From: Actinopolymorpha pittospori
GTDB lineage: Bacteria > Actinomycetota > Actinomycetes > Propionibacteriales > Actinopolymorphaceae
Assembly (NCBI RefSeq): GCF_014873875.1
Contig: NZ_JADBEM010000001.1
Coordinates: 8,928,001 to 8,992,000 of the forward strand
Reading direction: 5' to 3'
Length of the DNA: 64,000 nucleotides
Shown here: piece after piece, positions 1-8,458 of the stretch
Layout of the letters: the number at the start of each line of letters is the position of its first letter
Position numbering within the stretch: position 1 is the stretch's first letter
Notes under the pieces: generated by a model
Database searches by the model: none
The model's input: only the letters and a program-made list of their open reading frames with translations
What the model was told of the DNA's origin: nothing
Translations under genes and position numbers: made by a program

Positions 1-932
1 ACGGTTTCGGCGGTGAGAATCTCATCAACACACCCGTCCCGCTCCAGGGCCTCACCGCGCGGGTCATCAGCACCGGACAGCGCATCATCAGCGAGAACGT
101 CACCGGCGAGGAGGGCTATGACCCACCGCCGGAGGTGCTGGGCCTTCAGGCCAACCTCGGCTCGGGGATGTACATCCCGCTCACCGTGGCGGGCAAGGTC
201 CTCGGGGTGCTGGTGGTCGGCTGGCGGCGTGGCGCTCCAGGCGACCACATCTCGGCCCAGGAGGTCGAATTGGTGGAGATGTTCGCCGGGCAGGCGGCCC
301 TCGCCCTGCAGCAGGCCCAGGCGCGCCAGCTGGTCCTGGAGGACCGCGACCGGATCGCGAACGACCTACGCGACGTCGCGGTCGACCGGCTCTTCGCCAT
401 CGGATCCCGGCTGCACGGCACCACCGGGCTGGTCGCCCGGACCGAGGTGGAGCGCCGGATGAACGACGCGATCGATGAGTTGGACGAGACGAGCCAGCAG
501 ATCCGCTCGGCCATCTTCGCGCTTCGCCACGACGACTCGAACGTCCAACGGACCGCCAGCAGCCAGGTTCTCGACGAGATCGACGCCGCCAAGGCGACCC
601 TCGGATTCACCCCGCGCCTGGTCGTGCACGGCTCCGTCGACCGGTACCTTCCGCCGCACGTCCAACGCGAACTCGTCCGCGCCGTCCGGGAGACCCTCAC
701 CAACGCGGCGAGCCACACCGGACCGACCAGGGTCGAGGTCGAGGTCCGGGTGGGGACCGACGAGCTCAGCCTCACCGTGACCGACGACGGCAGCCTCTCC
801 CAGCGTGAACCCTTTCACGGCGCGCTCACCCAACTCCGCGCGCGGGCCAAACGACTGGGTGGCGACTGCGAGGTGCGCGCGGGCGAACACCGCGGCACCC
901 TCGTGCAGTGGCACCTGCCGCTGACCGTCTGA
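1..932 (+). CDS. GAF / histidine-kinase-like sensor, C-terminal part, phosphoacceptor His missing
   Basis: The reading frame is open from base 3, so the N-terminus lies outside the window. The first ~100 visible residues look like the end of a GAF domain. A HisKA_3-like dimerisation helix and an HATPase-like domain follow, as in DevS/DosS-type sensors. The H-box, usually E-D-R-D-R-I-A-R-D-L-H-D, reads EDRDRIANDLRD, so the His is Arg (codon 369-371). The N-box (RETLTNAASHT) keeps its Asn, but the glycine boxes are poor: DDGSLS stands where D-x-G-x-G is expected, and HGALTQL where GxGL is expected. I infer an inactive or allosteric sensor rather than an autokinase. No response-regulator gene lies directly downstream. 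Confidence 0.85.
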   Translation, partial: GFGGENLINTPVPLQGLTARVISTGQRIISENVTGEEGYDPPPEVLGLQANLGSGMYIPLTVAGKVLGVLVVGWRRGAPGDHISAQEVELVEMFAGQAALALQQAQARQLVLEDRDRIANDLRDVAVDRLFAIGSRLHGTTGLVARTEVERRMNDAIDELDETSQQIRSAIFALRHDDSNVQRTASSQVLDEIDAAKATLGFTPRLVVHGSVDRYLPPHVQRELVRAVRETLTNAASHTGPTRVEVEVRVGTDELSLTVTDDGSLSQREPFHGALTQLRARAKRLGGDCEVRAGEHRGTLVQWHLPLTV

Positions 933-945
933 CCCGGTCAGAACC

Positions 946-1329
946 TCAGCGCGACGTCAGCCCCGCGGGGTTGGCATCCGCGTCGAGATAGGTGCCGTGC
1001 CCCGCCTTCACCAGGTCACCGTCGAACGTCAACACTTCATTGACAAGCCGTCCGAGCTGGTTGCGGTAATGGATCACCACCGTGTCGACGCCGACGTACA
1101 CGCCGACGACCTCGAAGCGCAGGTCGGGGATGCGGCGTAGGCCTTCCGTCCAGTAGTGGCGAAGCGCGGCCTTGCCGCGGAGAACTCCGTCGCCTCCCAG
1201 CAGGCGCGCGGCCACCGGCGAGGTGAACACCACGTCGTCGGTGAAATGGCTCAGCAGTGCATCGAGGTCGTGGGCGTTCCAGGCCGCCAGCCAGTCGTCG
1301 GCGAACCTGCGCGCATCGGTGTGATTCAC
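946..1329 (-). CDS. SnoaL / NTF2-like protein
   Basis: A 127-residue protein with the NTF2-like cone fold signature: an opening helix DWLAAWNAHDLDALLSHF, then FTDDVVFTSP, a helix with RHYWTEGLRRIPDLRF, and C-terminal beta strands. Members of this superfamily include ketosteroid isomerases, polyketide cyclases and many proteins of unknown role, so no substrate can be assigned. The GTG at 1329 is chosen because the nearby ATGs are out of frame. The frame stays open further upstream, but that part is antisense to clpP and has no family resemblance. The gene diverges from clpP, leaving about 180 bases that contain the clpP operators. Confidence 0.75.
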   Translation of the reverse strand: MNHTDARRFADDWLAAWNAHDLDALLSHFTDDVVFTSPVAARLLGGDGVLRGKAALRHYWTEGLRRIPDLRFEVVGVYVGVDTVVIHYRNQLGRLVNEVLTFDGDLVKAGHGTYLDADANPAGLTSR

Positions 1330-1415
1330 CCGTCCATCATGGCGCACACCCACCGGCCGGTGCGGGTCAGCTCGATCGCCGGTATCTGGTCGCACACCGG
1401 CGGGTGACCCTCGTG

Positions 1416-1445
1416 TTCGCCGGCAGCGAATCTGCCCACGGCAGA
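1416..1445. promoter_or_regulatory. Two abutting palindromes upstream of clpP (ClgR-type and PopR-type boxes)
   Basis: Bases 1416-1430 read TTCGC-N5-GCGAA and bases 1431-1445 read TCTGCC-N3-GGCAGA. The two perfect palindromes touch without a gap, 65 bases before the clpP start. From memory of the family, Streptomyces PopR recognises TCTGCC-3N-GGCAGA before clpP3, and ClgR boxes have CGC-N5-GCG symmetry. A popR-like gene lies just beyond clpP4. I infer the activator-binding region of the clpP3-clpP4 operon. Confidence 0.8.
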
Positions 1446-1509
1446 GAAACGCGCGACCGGCCCTACCCCTCGGCGACAGTGAACGCAGGGAAAGCCCAGG
1501 GAGGCAACG

Positions 1510-2148
1510 TTGAACCTGTCCATGACCGCGGCGGCTGCCGCCGCGAACAACTTCGACGACCAGTTGGCCGCACGGCTGCTGTACCACCGCGTCGTCCTGC
1601 TCGGAACCGAGGTCGACGAGGTGAGCGCGAACCGCGTGTGTTCGCAACTGCTTCTGCTGTCGGCGGAGGACCCGAACGAGGACATCAGTCTCTACATCCA
1701 CAGCCCGGGCGGCATCGTCTACTCCGGGATGGCGATCTACGACACGATGCGGCTGATCCCGAACGACGTCGCGACCCTCGCGATGGGGTTCGCCGCGAGC
1801 ATGGGGCAGTTCCTGCTCTGTGCCGGCACGAAGGGCAAGCGTTACAGCCTGCCGCACACCCGGATCATGATGCACCAGGGCTCCGCCGGAATCGGTGGAA
1901 CCGCCGCCGACATCGCGATCCAGGCCGAGAACCTCGAGCACTCCAAGCGGCAGATGGAGCGGTTGCTCGCCGAGAACACCGGCCAGTCGGTCGAGAGTAT
2001 CCGCGAGGACAGCGACCGCGACCGATGGTTCTCCGCGCAGGAGGCACTCTCCTACGGGATGATCGACCGGGTCGTCGAGTCCCTCGACGGCATCGGTCAC
2101 GGCGTCGGTCACCGAGGACACCGGGCGAACGTCAGGGCGGGGATCTGA
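1510..2148 (+). CDS. clpP: ATP-dependent Clp protease proteolytic subunit (ClpP3-like)
   Basis: Serine peptidase S14 of 212 residues, a subunit of the cytosolic ClpP tetradecamer that degrades substrates fed by ClpX/ClpC. The triad is intact: Ser97 in GFAASMGQFLL, His122 in IMMHQ and Asp171 in DRDRWFSAQEA. The oxyanion-loop HSPGG is present. The TTG start is supported by AGGGAGG at 1498-1504, a suitable distance upstream. The C-terminal tail after YGMIDRV is Gly/His/Arg-rich and longer than in E. coli ClpP. It is followed after three bases by a second clpP gene, the arrangement of Streptomyces clpP3-clpP4. That second operon is normally silent and switched on by PopR when the housekeeping ClpP1P2 is lacking. 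Confidence 0.95.
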   Translation: MNLSMTAAAAAANNFDDQLAARLLYHRVVLLGTEVDEVSANRVCSQLLLLSAEDPNEDISLYIHSPGGIVYSGMAIYDTMRLIPNDVATLAMGFAASMGQFLLCAGTKGKRYSLPHTRIMMHQGSAGIGGTAADIAIQAENLEHSKRQMERLLAENTGQSVESIREDSDRDRWFSAQEALSYGMIDRVVESLDGIGHGVGHRGHRANVRAGI

Positions 2149-2151
2149 ACC

Positions 2152-2772
2152 ATGGGCCACTACACGATCCCGAACGTCATCGAGCGCACCCACACCGGCG
2201 AACGCGCGACCGACGTGTTCAGCCGGCTTCTCTCCGAGCGGATCATCTTCCTCGGCAGCGAGATCGACGACGACGTGGCCAACGTCGTGATGGCTCAGTT
2301 CATCCATCTCGAGGCCGCCAGCACCAGCCAGGAGATCTCGCTCTACATCAACTCACGCGGCGGCTCGTTCAGCGCCCTGATGGCGATCTACGACACGATG
2401 CAGTTCGTCCTGCCCGACGTCGCGACCATCTGCCTCGGGCAGGCGACCTCGGCCGCGGCCGTACTCCTCGCGGCAGGCACACCCGGCAAGCGGTTCGCGT
2501 TGAGCCACTCCCGCGTCGCCCTGCACCAGCCGGAGGCGCGGGGACAGGGAGCGTTGTCGGACCTGCAACTGCAGGCCAGGGAGGTCTCCCGGGTCCGGGC
2601 TCAGATGCTCGAGGTGCTCGGCAAGCACACCGGACGGTCCGTGGAGTCGCTGCGCGCCGACACCGATCGCGAACGCATCTTCGACGCCGAGGAGGCACGC
2701 GCGTACGGCATGGTCGACGAGATCATCACGCACCGAAGTGAGGTGTCCGAACCGTCGCTCATGCGGCCATGA
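2152..2772 (+). CDS. clpP: ATP-dependent Clp protease proteolytic subunit (ClpP4-like), Asp-to-Glu at triad position
   Basis: Second S14 subunit, 206 residues, three bases after the preceding clpP stop, so co-transcribed and probably co-assembled with it. Ser100 (GQATSAAAVLL) and His125 (VALHQP) match the triad. The motif that holds the third residue reads ADTDRERIF, where E. coli has RDTERDRFL, so Glu174 replaces catalytic Asp171. The oxyanion loop reads NSRGG rather than NSPGG. These changes suggest altered or reduced intrinsic activity, perhaps complemented by the partner ring; this is inference. The last 14 bases overlap the convergent popR-like gene. Confidence 0.93.
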   Translation: MGHYTIPNVIERTHTGERATDVFSRLLSERIIFLGSEIDDDVANVVMAQFIHLEAASTSQEISLYINSRGGSFSALMAIYDTMQFVLPDVATICLGQATSAAAVLLAAGTPGKRFALSHSRVALHQPEARGQGALSDLQLQAREVSRVRAQMLEVLGKHTGRSVESLRADTDRERIFDAEEARAYGMVDEIITHRSEVSEPSLMRP

Positions 2773-3103
2773 GCACTGGTCCCCGCGGCGGCCTGGCCGA
2801 CATCGGACGCGACCCCACGGTCAGCACCCGGTGCGTCTGCGCCAGCAGGTCGGAAAGCCGGATACGCAGCGATCCGCAGACGGCCTGGAGGATCTCCGAG
2901 GAGGCCTCCTTGCGGCCGCGCTCGATCTCGGAGAGGTACTGCATGGAGACGCCGGCGTCCTCGGCGACGTCGCTGAGGGTGCGCCGCTGCGCGGTCCGTA
3001 CCTCGCGCAACGCCTGACCGATCGCCGTCCGCAACGGGGGCTCGGGCGCCCGCGCGTGCGGCCGCATGGGCACGACGTTGTCCGTACCGCTGTCCGCGCT
3101 CAT
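2759..3103 (-). CDS. popR: XRE-family transcriptional activator, PopR/ClgR type, C-terminal Ala-Ala
   Basis: A 114-residue regulator with one HTH_3 domain (about residues 28-85: LREVRTAQRRTLSDVAEDAG, then QYLSEIERGRKEASSEIL), the typical ClgR/PopR sequence. The protein ends in LMAA. In Streptomyces PopR and ClgR the two terminal alanines are required for degradation by ClpP, so activator level reports Clp capacity. The ATG at 3103 follows GAGGAGG. The gene converges on clpP4 and overlaps it by 14 bases. Its position and the box before clpP point to PopR rather than ClgR, whose gene usually sits elsewhere. Confidence 0.85.
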   Translation of the reverse strand: MSADSGTDNVVPMRPHARAPEPPLRTAIGQALREVRTAQRRTLSDVAEDAGVSMQYLSEIERGRKEASSEILQAVCGSLRIRLSDLLAQTHRVLTVGSRPMSARPPRGPVLMAA

Positions 3104-3339
3104 CCGTCCTCCTCGCCGGCTCCGTACCCGTGTCGTCTGGTACCCGTGTCGTCCGCGCCGGTGCCGCCAGCCTAACCCGCACGCCCGAGCGGCGGGCCGA
3201 ACACCGCAACGGTGCTCGGCCCGCCGGGGATGTTCCCCGAATCGAGCTCGTGATCCAGCGCAGGCAGCGGCGCGAAGGTAACCGGGAGCGGCAATACTCT
3301 TCGTCACACCGATGTCCTCAGCCGTCAGGAGCCCGTCCC

Positions 3340-3855
3340 ATGGTGAGGGATCCCACGGCGGAGCCTGGCGAAGGAGAGCCGGGCTCGCCGTACGTGCTGC
3401 GCGCGCTCGTGCTCGCGGACGCGGGAGAGGTTCTGACCGTGCAGCGGGCGGCGTTCGTGGCCGAGGCCCAGCACTACGACGACCCGTGGCTCCCGGCGCT
3501 GACCCAGACTCTCGCCGAACTGGAGCAGGAGATCCGGACCAGTAGCGGCATCGTCGCGGTCACCCGCGGCCGTGTCGTCGGAGTCGTCCGGATGCGGACG
3601 TTCGTCGACACGCTCTACGTCAACCGGTTGGCCGTCGCACCGGACTGCCAGGGACAGGGCATCGGTGGCGCCCTCCTGCGGGCCGCGGAACAGAGCACGA
3701 CGGCATCCCGCGCCGGCCTGTCCACCGGCCCGCGCAGTGGGGCCAACCTGCGCTTCTACCAGCGACGCGGCTACATCCTCGACACCGAGAGCCCGCGCCG
3801 CGCCGAGACGGACTACCTCCGACTCACCAAGGTGCTCCGCCTCGGCTGCGCGTGA
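3340..3855 (+). CDS. GNAT family N-acetyltransferase
   Basis: A 171-residue GCN5-related acetyltransferase. Motif A, which binds the acetyl-CoA pyrophosphate, is seen in LAVAPDCQGQGIGGALLRAAE (Q-x-x-G-x-G). Later NLRFYQRRGYI matches the conserved C-terminal NxxFYxRxGF element. The acceptor substrate cannot be predicted. The ATG at 3340 is preceded by CAGGAG at a suitable distance. The frame continues upstream but without resemblance to the family. It ends before a long bidirectional hairpin. Confidence 0.88.
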   Translation: MVRDPTAEPGEGEPGSPYVLRALVLADAGEVLTVQRAAFVAEAQHYDDPWLPALTQTLAELEQEIRTSSGIVAVTRGRVVGVVRMRTFVDTLYVNRLAVAPDCQGQGIGGALLRAAEQSTTASRAGLSTGPRSGANLRFYQRRGYILDTESPRRAETDYLRLTKVLRLGCA

Positions 3856-3920
3856 GTGAACGTGAGTGAAGCTGCGCAGCCGTGAGGCCGGATCCCGGGG
3901 ACCACGATCGGCAGAGATGC

Positions 3921-3957
3921 GAAACGCTCCTGGAGGGAGACCCTCCAGGAGCGTTTC
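3921..3957. terminator. Bidirectional hairpin terminator between acetyltransferase and tRNA
   Basis: A perfect 17-base-pair inverted repeat (3921-3937 with 3941-3957) and a three-base loop. The outer pairs are GAAAC/GTTTC, giving a short T run at the 3' side on either strand. It lies downstream of both the plus-strand acetyltransferase gene and the minus-strand tRNA. Confidence 0.8.
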
Positions 3958-3961
3958 GTCG

Positions 3962-4038
3962 TGGTAGCGGGGGCAGGATTCGAACCTGCGACCTCTGGGT
4001 TATGAGCCCAGCGAGCTACCGAACTGCTCCACCCCGCG
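3962..4038 (-). tRNA. Initiator tRNA-fMet (CAT)
   Basis: The minus strand folds as a complete cloverleaf. Anticodon CAT corresponds to 4002-4004. The D stem is GAGC/GCTC, the anticodon stem CTGGG/CCCAG, and the T arm GCAGG-TTCGAAT-CCTGC. Initiator marks are the unpaired first position (C1 opposite T72) and the three consecutive G-C pairs of the anticodon stem. The CCA end is encoded (3962-3964). Confidence 0.96.
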
Positions 4039-4205
4039 GCGACTTGGTAAACAGTACGGGTCATAGGCGTCCTGCGCAAATCGGCCCCAGCCGGGCGGCG
4101 GGAGGCCTCCGTCCGGCGCGACGGCCAACCGGCCCCACCATGCCGAATCGCCCACCCAGCCGGTGGCTGGATGGGCGATTCAGGAGGTCCGTCACGCGAT
4201 GCCGG

Positions 4206-7196
4206 CTATCCGGACCGCGCGGCCGTCGAAGGCGATCGGCTCGGGGTCGGCGTGGGAGTGGGAGTGGGCGCGTTGTCGCCACCCGCGGGAGGGTTCGGTT
4301 GCGCGCGCCCCTGCGCCTGCGCCGCCCGGTTGACCGCGGCCTGCGCCTTGGCCACCGCGTCGGCGTACCCCTTGAGGTCACCCTTCCGCAGCGCCGCCTG
4401 CGCATCCTCGAACGCCTTGTTGGCCTCCGCCAGGGCCGTCGCCACCGTCTCGGTGGGCGGCGGCGCGGGCTCGCCCGGCTTGGCGGGTGGCGGCTGCTCG
4501 CCGTCGGTGTGCTCCCCGGTGTTGGCGCCCGCATTGCCCCGGAAGACCATGTTGAGCGCGTCCTGGAGGGTTTCGCCGACGCCGGTCTGGCCACCGAACG
4601 ACGCGAGCACGAGGCGCAGCAGCGGGTACGACGCGTCCCCCGAACCACGCTGGACGTAGACCGGCTGGACGTACAACAGGCCGCCGCCGACGGGCAGCGT
4701 CAGCAGGTTGCCTTTGACGGCCCGGCTCTCACCTCGGGTCAGCGGGAGTAACGCATCGGCCACCCGGGTGTCGGACTCGAGTCGGTTGGCGATCTGACTC
4801 GGCCCGTCGATCTGCGTCTTGTCGTCGAGCTGCAGGACGCGGATCTTGCCGTAGTCGGGTGAGCGCGCGTCCGCGTCGACCGCGACGAAGGCGGCGAGGT
4901 TCTCGCGGTTGAAGTAGATGTAGGTCGAGGTGAGCGAGAACGTCGGAGTGTCCTCGCCAGGCATCCGCACCGACAGGTAGTAGGCGGGCTGCTTGGTCGA
5001 CGTCTCCCGGGTCGGGTCGGAAGGCACCCGCCACCGCTCCGTGCCCTGGTAGAACGCGCCCGCCTTCGTGACGTGGTACTGCGCGAGGATCTCGCGCTGG
5101 ATCTTCATCAGGTCCTCGGGGTAACGCACGTGGTCGAGCAGCGCGTCGGGAATCTTCGAGCGCGGTTGCACGGTGTTGGGGAAGGCCTTCATCCAGGTAC
5201 GCAAGACCGGGTCCTTCTCGTCCCACGCGTAGAGCGAGACCGAGCCGTCGTAGGCGTCGACCGTCGCCTTCACCGAGTTGCGGACGTAGTTGATGCGCTC
5301 GCTCGGCTGGCCCACGATCGCCGGCTGCTGGTCGAGCGACGTCGAGGTCGCGTCGTCGAGTGCCACCCGCTGGGAGAGCGGGTAGTTGGGCGACATCGTG
5401 TAGCCGTCGACGATCCACTTGATCCGGCCGTCCACGATCGCGGGATAGGGATCGGCGTCCAGGGTCAGCCAGGGCGCGACCTTCTGCACCCGATCGCGCG
5501 GGCTGCGGTCGTAGAGGATCTTCGAGTCGCCGTTGATCCGGGACTGGTTCAACAGGATGTTGAAGTCCTGGAACTTCGCGGCGTAGAGCAGCCGGTTGCC
5601 GAACGAACCGATCTGTACTCCGCCCTTGCCCTGGTAGGTGTTGGTGGTCTTCGCACCGCCGCCACCACCGGGGATGTCGAGCTCGACCGGCTCGCTTCCC
5701 TTCGGCGCCCCGACGATGGAGTAGGGCGGCGACTCCTCACCGAAGTAGACGCGCGGCTCGTACTTGCCGAGATCACCCGTGGACGGGATGCCGCCCTGCA
5801 ACCAGTCGGGGGTGCCCTCACCGGTACGGCGGTTTCCGTTGGCCGCGACCATTCCGTAGCCGTGGGTGTAGACCGTGTGGTCGTTGTTCCAGTTGCGCTG
5901 GTCGTCCGGCACACCCTCGAGGTTGAGCTCCCGGACGGCGACCACCGCGTCGCGGGACTGGCCGTCGACGGTGTAGCGGTCGACGTCCAGGGGCTTGTTG
6001 AAGGTGTAGAAGCCGCGCACCTGCTGCAGCTGCTCGAACGTCTCCCCCACGATCGCCGGGTCGATTAGGCGCACACCGGGCAGGGTCTGCGCGTCGTCGG
6101 CGAGCTGCCCGGCCGTCGTGGAGGTCTTGGCGGAGTACTCCTTGACCTCGGCGTCGGCGACACCGTAGGCGGCGCGGGTGGCGTCGATGTTGCGCTGGAT
6201 GTAGGCGGCCTCGCGGACCGGCTCGTTCGGGCGCACCGTCACCTGCTGCACGATCGCGGGCCACGCCCAGCCCAGCAGGACCGCGGACAACACGAGCAGC
6301 CCGAGCCCCAGCCCGGGAAGCATCCAGGTCCGGCGCACGACGTTGGCGAAGAACAGCACGGCGCAGATCGCCGCGATGATCGTCAGGATGGTCTTGGCGG
6401 GGACCACGGCGTGGGCGTCGGTGTAGGTGATGCCGGTGAACGCCTGGTTGGACATCTGGTGCGAGCCGACGACCAGGCCGAACCGGTCGAACCAGTAGGC
6501 GACGGCCTTGAGCAGCACGAACAGTCCGAGCAGCACCGACATGTGCGCCTGGGCCGCCGCGGACGCCTTCTGGCCCTGGGACTGCAGCCGGATGCCGCCG
6601 TAGAGGTAGTGCGCGATGAGGGCGGCCAGCAGCGACAAGACGATGACGGTGAAGCCGAACCCGATCAGGAAGCGGTACCACGGGTAGCCGAAGACGTAGA
6701 AGGACACGTCGAGGTGGAACTGCGGGTCCTTGGTGCCGAAGGGCGTGGCGTTGCGCCACTGCAGGAAGGTCTCCCAGCGCCCCGACGCGCTCGAGCCCGC
6801 GATCAGCGCCAACAGCGCCGCGATCAGCCCGCCGATCAGCTTGCGGTGCGGGTCGACGACGGCGCGGTAGCGGTCGAGCGTCTGCTGTTCGGCCGAGACC
6901 GCGCGGTAGCGGGGCCGCAGTCGGTAGGCGAGGGCGAGGTTGCCGAAGACGATCGCGCCGAGCACCACACCGAACACCGCGAACATCCCGATCCGGGTGA
7001 CGAGCGTCGTGCTGAAGACCTTGGAGTAGTCGATCGCCTGGAACCAGAGCCGGTCGGTCCAGAATTTGGTGAAGATCGCGAAGAACGCGATCAGCGCGAC
7101 CAGGATGACGACGGTCGGAACGAGAGCGCGGGTCCGGGCGTTGCCACCGGTGAAGCCTCGCCGGGACGGATCGCGCGGTGCGGAGAAGCTACTCAC
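4206..7196 (-). CDS. UPF0182 family multi-pass membrane protein
   Basis: About 996 residues, matching the actinobacterial UPF0182 (PF03699) family, for example Rv3193c. The N-terminal third holds about seven hydrophobic helices (first VPTVVILVALIAFFAIF, last near LPGLGLGLLVLSAVLLGWAW). A large outward-facing domain follows, with conserved family segments such as FYTFNKPLDVDRYTVDG, HGYGMVAANGN and RVYFGEESPPYSIVG. The tail is low complexity (TPTPTPTP). The function is unknown. The GTG at 7196 is preferred because it has GAGGAAAC just upstream; an extension to 7247 is possible. It is followed by a PDZ/Lon-like gene on the same strand, the order seen in mycobacteria. Confidence 0.93.
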   Translation of the reverse strand: MSSFSAPRDPSRRGFTGGNARTRALVPTVVILVALIAFFAIFTKFWTDRLWFQAIDYSKVFSTTLVTRIGMFAVFGVVLGAIVFGNLALAYRLRPRYRAVSAEQQTLDRYRAVVDPHRKLIGGLIAALLALIAGSSASGRWETFLQWRNATPFGTKDPQFHLDVSFYVFGYPWYRFLIGFGFTVIVLSLLAALIAHYLYGGIRLQSQGQKASAAAQAHMSVLLGLFVLLKAVAYWFDRFGLVVGSHQMSNQAFTGITYTDAHAVVPAKTILTIIAAICAVLFFANVVRRTWMLPGLGLGLLVLSAVLLGWAWPAIVQQVTVRPNEPVREAAYIQRNIDATRAAYGVADAEVKEYSAKTSTTAGQLADDAQTLPGVRLIDPAIVGETFEQLQQVRGFYTFNKPLDVDRYTVDGQSRDAVVAVRELNLEGVPDDQRNWNNDHTVYTHGYGMVAANGNRRTGEGTPDWLQGGIPSTGDLGKYEPRVYFGEESPPYSIVGAPKGSEPVELDIPGGGGGAKTTNTYQGKGGVQIGSFGNRLLYAAKFQDFNILLNQSRINGDSKILYDRSPRDRVQKVAPWLTLDADPYPAIVDGRIKWIVDGYTMSPNYPLSQRVALDDATSTSLDQQPAIVGQPSERINYVRNSVKATVDAYDGSVSLYAWDEKDPVLRTWMKAFPNTVQPRSKIPDALLDHVRYPEDLMKIQREILAQYHVTKAGAFYQGTERWRVPSDPTRETSTKQPAYYLSVRMPGEDTPTFSLTSTYIYFNRENLAAFVAVDADARSPDYGKIRVLQLDDKTQIDGPSQIANRLESDTRVADALLPLTRGESRAVKGNLLTLPVGGGLLYVQPVYVQRGSGDASYPLLRLVLASFGGQTGVGETLQDALNMVFRGNAGANTGEHTDGEQPPPAKPGEPAPPPTETVATALAEANKAFEDAQAALRKGDLKGYADAVAKAQAAVNRAAQAQGRAQPNPPAGGDNAPTPTPTPTPSRSPSTAARSG

Positions 7197-7345
7197 GTTT
7201 CCTCGTTCCTCAGGTGCCGTGATGGTCCGCCGGAGCCGTTCGGACACGACGGTCCGGCCGGCCCGGAAATCCTGCCGTTAGTGGGCCAACTGTGTGAAGT
7301 GTCCAGGAGTTCCCGCCCTCCCCTTATGCCCGACCCTCGCCGCGC

Positions 7346-8398
7346 TCACCGTGCGCAACTCGTGACCTGCGCGTTCGGGTTCTTCTGCAGCGCCTCGAGT
7401 GCCGTGACGGCATCGTGCAGGGTGGCGACCCGCACCAGCCGGATGCCGTCGGTCGGCGCACCCGCCGCGGCGGCGCAGTTGTCGGCCGGGACCAGGAAGG
7501 TCGAGGCGCCGCCCCGCTTGGCACCGGCGATCTTCTGCTGGATCCCGCCGATCGGCCCGACCTTTCCGTCGGCCTCGATGGTGCCGGTGCCCGCGATGTG
7601 CTTGCCGCCGGTCAGGTTGTCGGTGGTGAGCTTGTCGACGATGGCGAGGGCGAACATCGTCCCCGCGCTCGGGCCGCCGATGTCCTGGCCGAGGTTGACC
7701 GTGACCGGGAACGGGAAGTCGAAGCCGTCGATGGGCTGGACCCCGACGAAGGCGCGGTTCGGGTCGTCCGGTGACCTGCCGGTGGTGATCGTCACGTCGA
7801 GCGGCTTGCCCGCCCGGCGCACCGAGAGCCGGATTTGGTCACCCGGCTTGTGCTTGCCCACCAGGTCGACCACCTGCTGGGCGCTGGTCGTCTTCGTTCC
7901 GTCGACCGCCACGAGGATGTCGGCCGCCTTCAGCCGGCCCACGGCAGGTGACTTCTCCACCACGGCCCGGACCTGGACCGCCGAGGGAACCTTGACGCCG
8001 ACCTCGCGCATCGCGGCCGCGATCGCCGACTGCTGGGAGGTCTCCATCTGCTCGGCGTTTTGCTGCTGGACCTGAGCCGGCGTCTGGTCGGGTGGATAGA
8101 TGTAGTCGCGGGGTACGACGGCCACGCTGGGATCGACCCAGCCGGCGATGACGCCCGCGACGTCGAGCTTCTGGTCCGGGCTGGTCACCGCGACGGTGGT
8201 GAGGTCGAGCTGGCCCGTCGTGGGGTAGGTCCTGCGCCCGTCGATCTTGATGATGGGCTTGCCGTCCACGTTGCCGAGGGTGTTCTCGATCGGACCTGGG
8301 CTCATCGCGACGTACGGAACCGGCACCAACCACGCGAGAGCGACCAGGGCGACGAGCAGGACAGCGGTCAGCGTCATCGTCGCGGTTCGGCGGGACAT
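7346..8398 (-). CDS. PDZ domain Lon-like protease (S16, YlbL type), membrane-anchored
   Basis: A 350-residue protein with an N-terminal membrane anchor (residues 9-29), a PDZ domain (about 125-205: SAVQVRAVVEKSPAVGRLKA, then ILVAVDG) and a C-terminal Lon-type protease domain. The Ser-Lys dyad is visible as Ser244 (IGGPSAGTMFAL) and Lys289 (QQKIAGAKRGGA). No AAA+ domain is present, so it should act independently of ATP on the outer face of the membrane. The family is the Rv3194c/YlbL group. It lies directly upstream of the UPF0182 gene on the same strand. Confidence 0.92.
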   Translation of the reverse strand: MSRRTATMTLTAVLLVALVALAWLVPVPYVAMSPGPIENTLGNVDGKPIIKIDGRRTYPTTGQLDLTTVAVTSPDQKLDVAGVIAGWVDPSVAVVPRDYIYPPDQTPAQVQQQNAEQMETSQQSAIAAAMREVGVKVPSAVQVRAVVEKSPAVGRLKAADILVAVDGTKTTSAQQVVDLVGKHKPGDQIRLSVRRAGKPLDVTITTGRSPDDPNRAFVGVQPIDGFDFPFPVTVNLGQDIGGPSAGTMFALAIVDKLTTDNLTGGKHIAGTGTIEADGKVGPIGGIQQKIAGAKRGGASTFLVPADNCAAAAGAPTDGIRLVRVATLHDAVTALEALQKNPNAQVTSCAR

Positions 8399-8458
8399 GG
8401 GAGCCAGGGTAGGTGACGAAGCACGGCCGGACCTGTCAGGGCTCGGCCGTGATCAGGC

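Noticed and set aside
1330..2307. Upstream extension of the SnoaL-like gene to 453 codons
   Set aside because: The added part is antisense to clpP3 and has no family resemblance; a GTG at 1329 gives a complete domain.
3921..4038. tRNA-associated integration site
   Set aside because: No integrase, no duplicated tRNA 3' end and no mobile genes are seen on either side of the tRNA.
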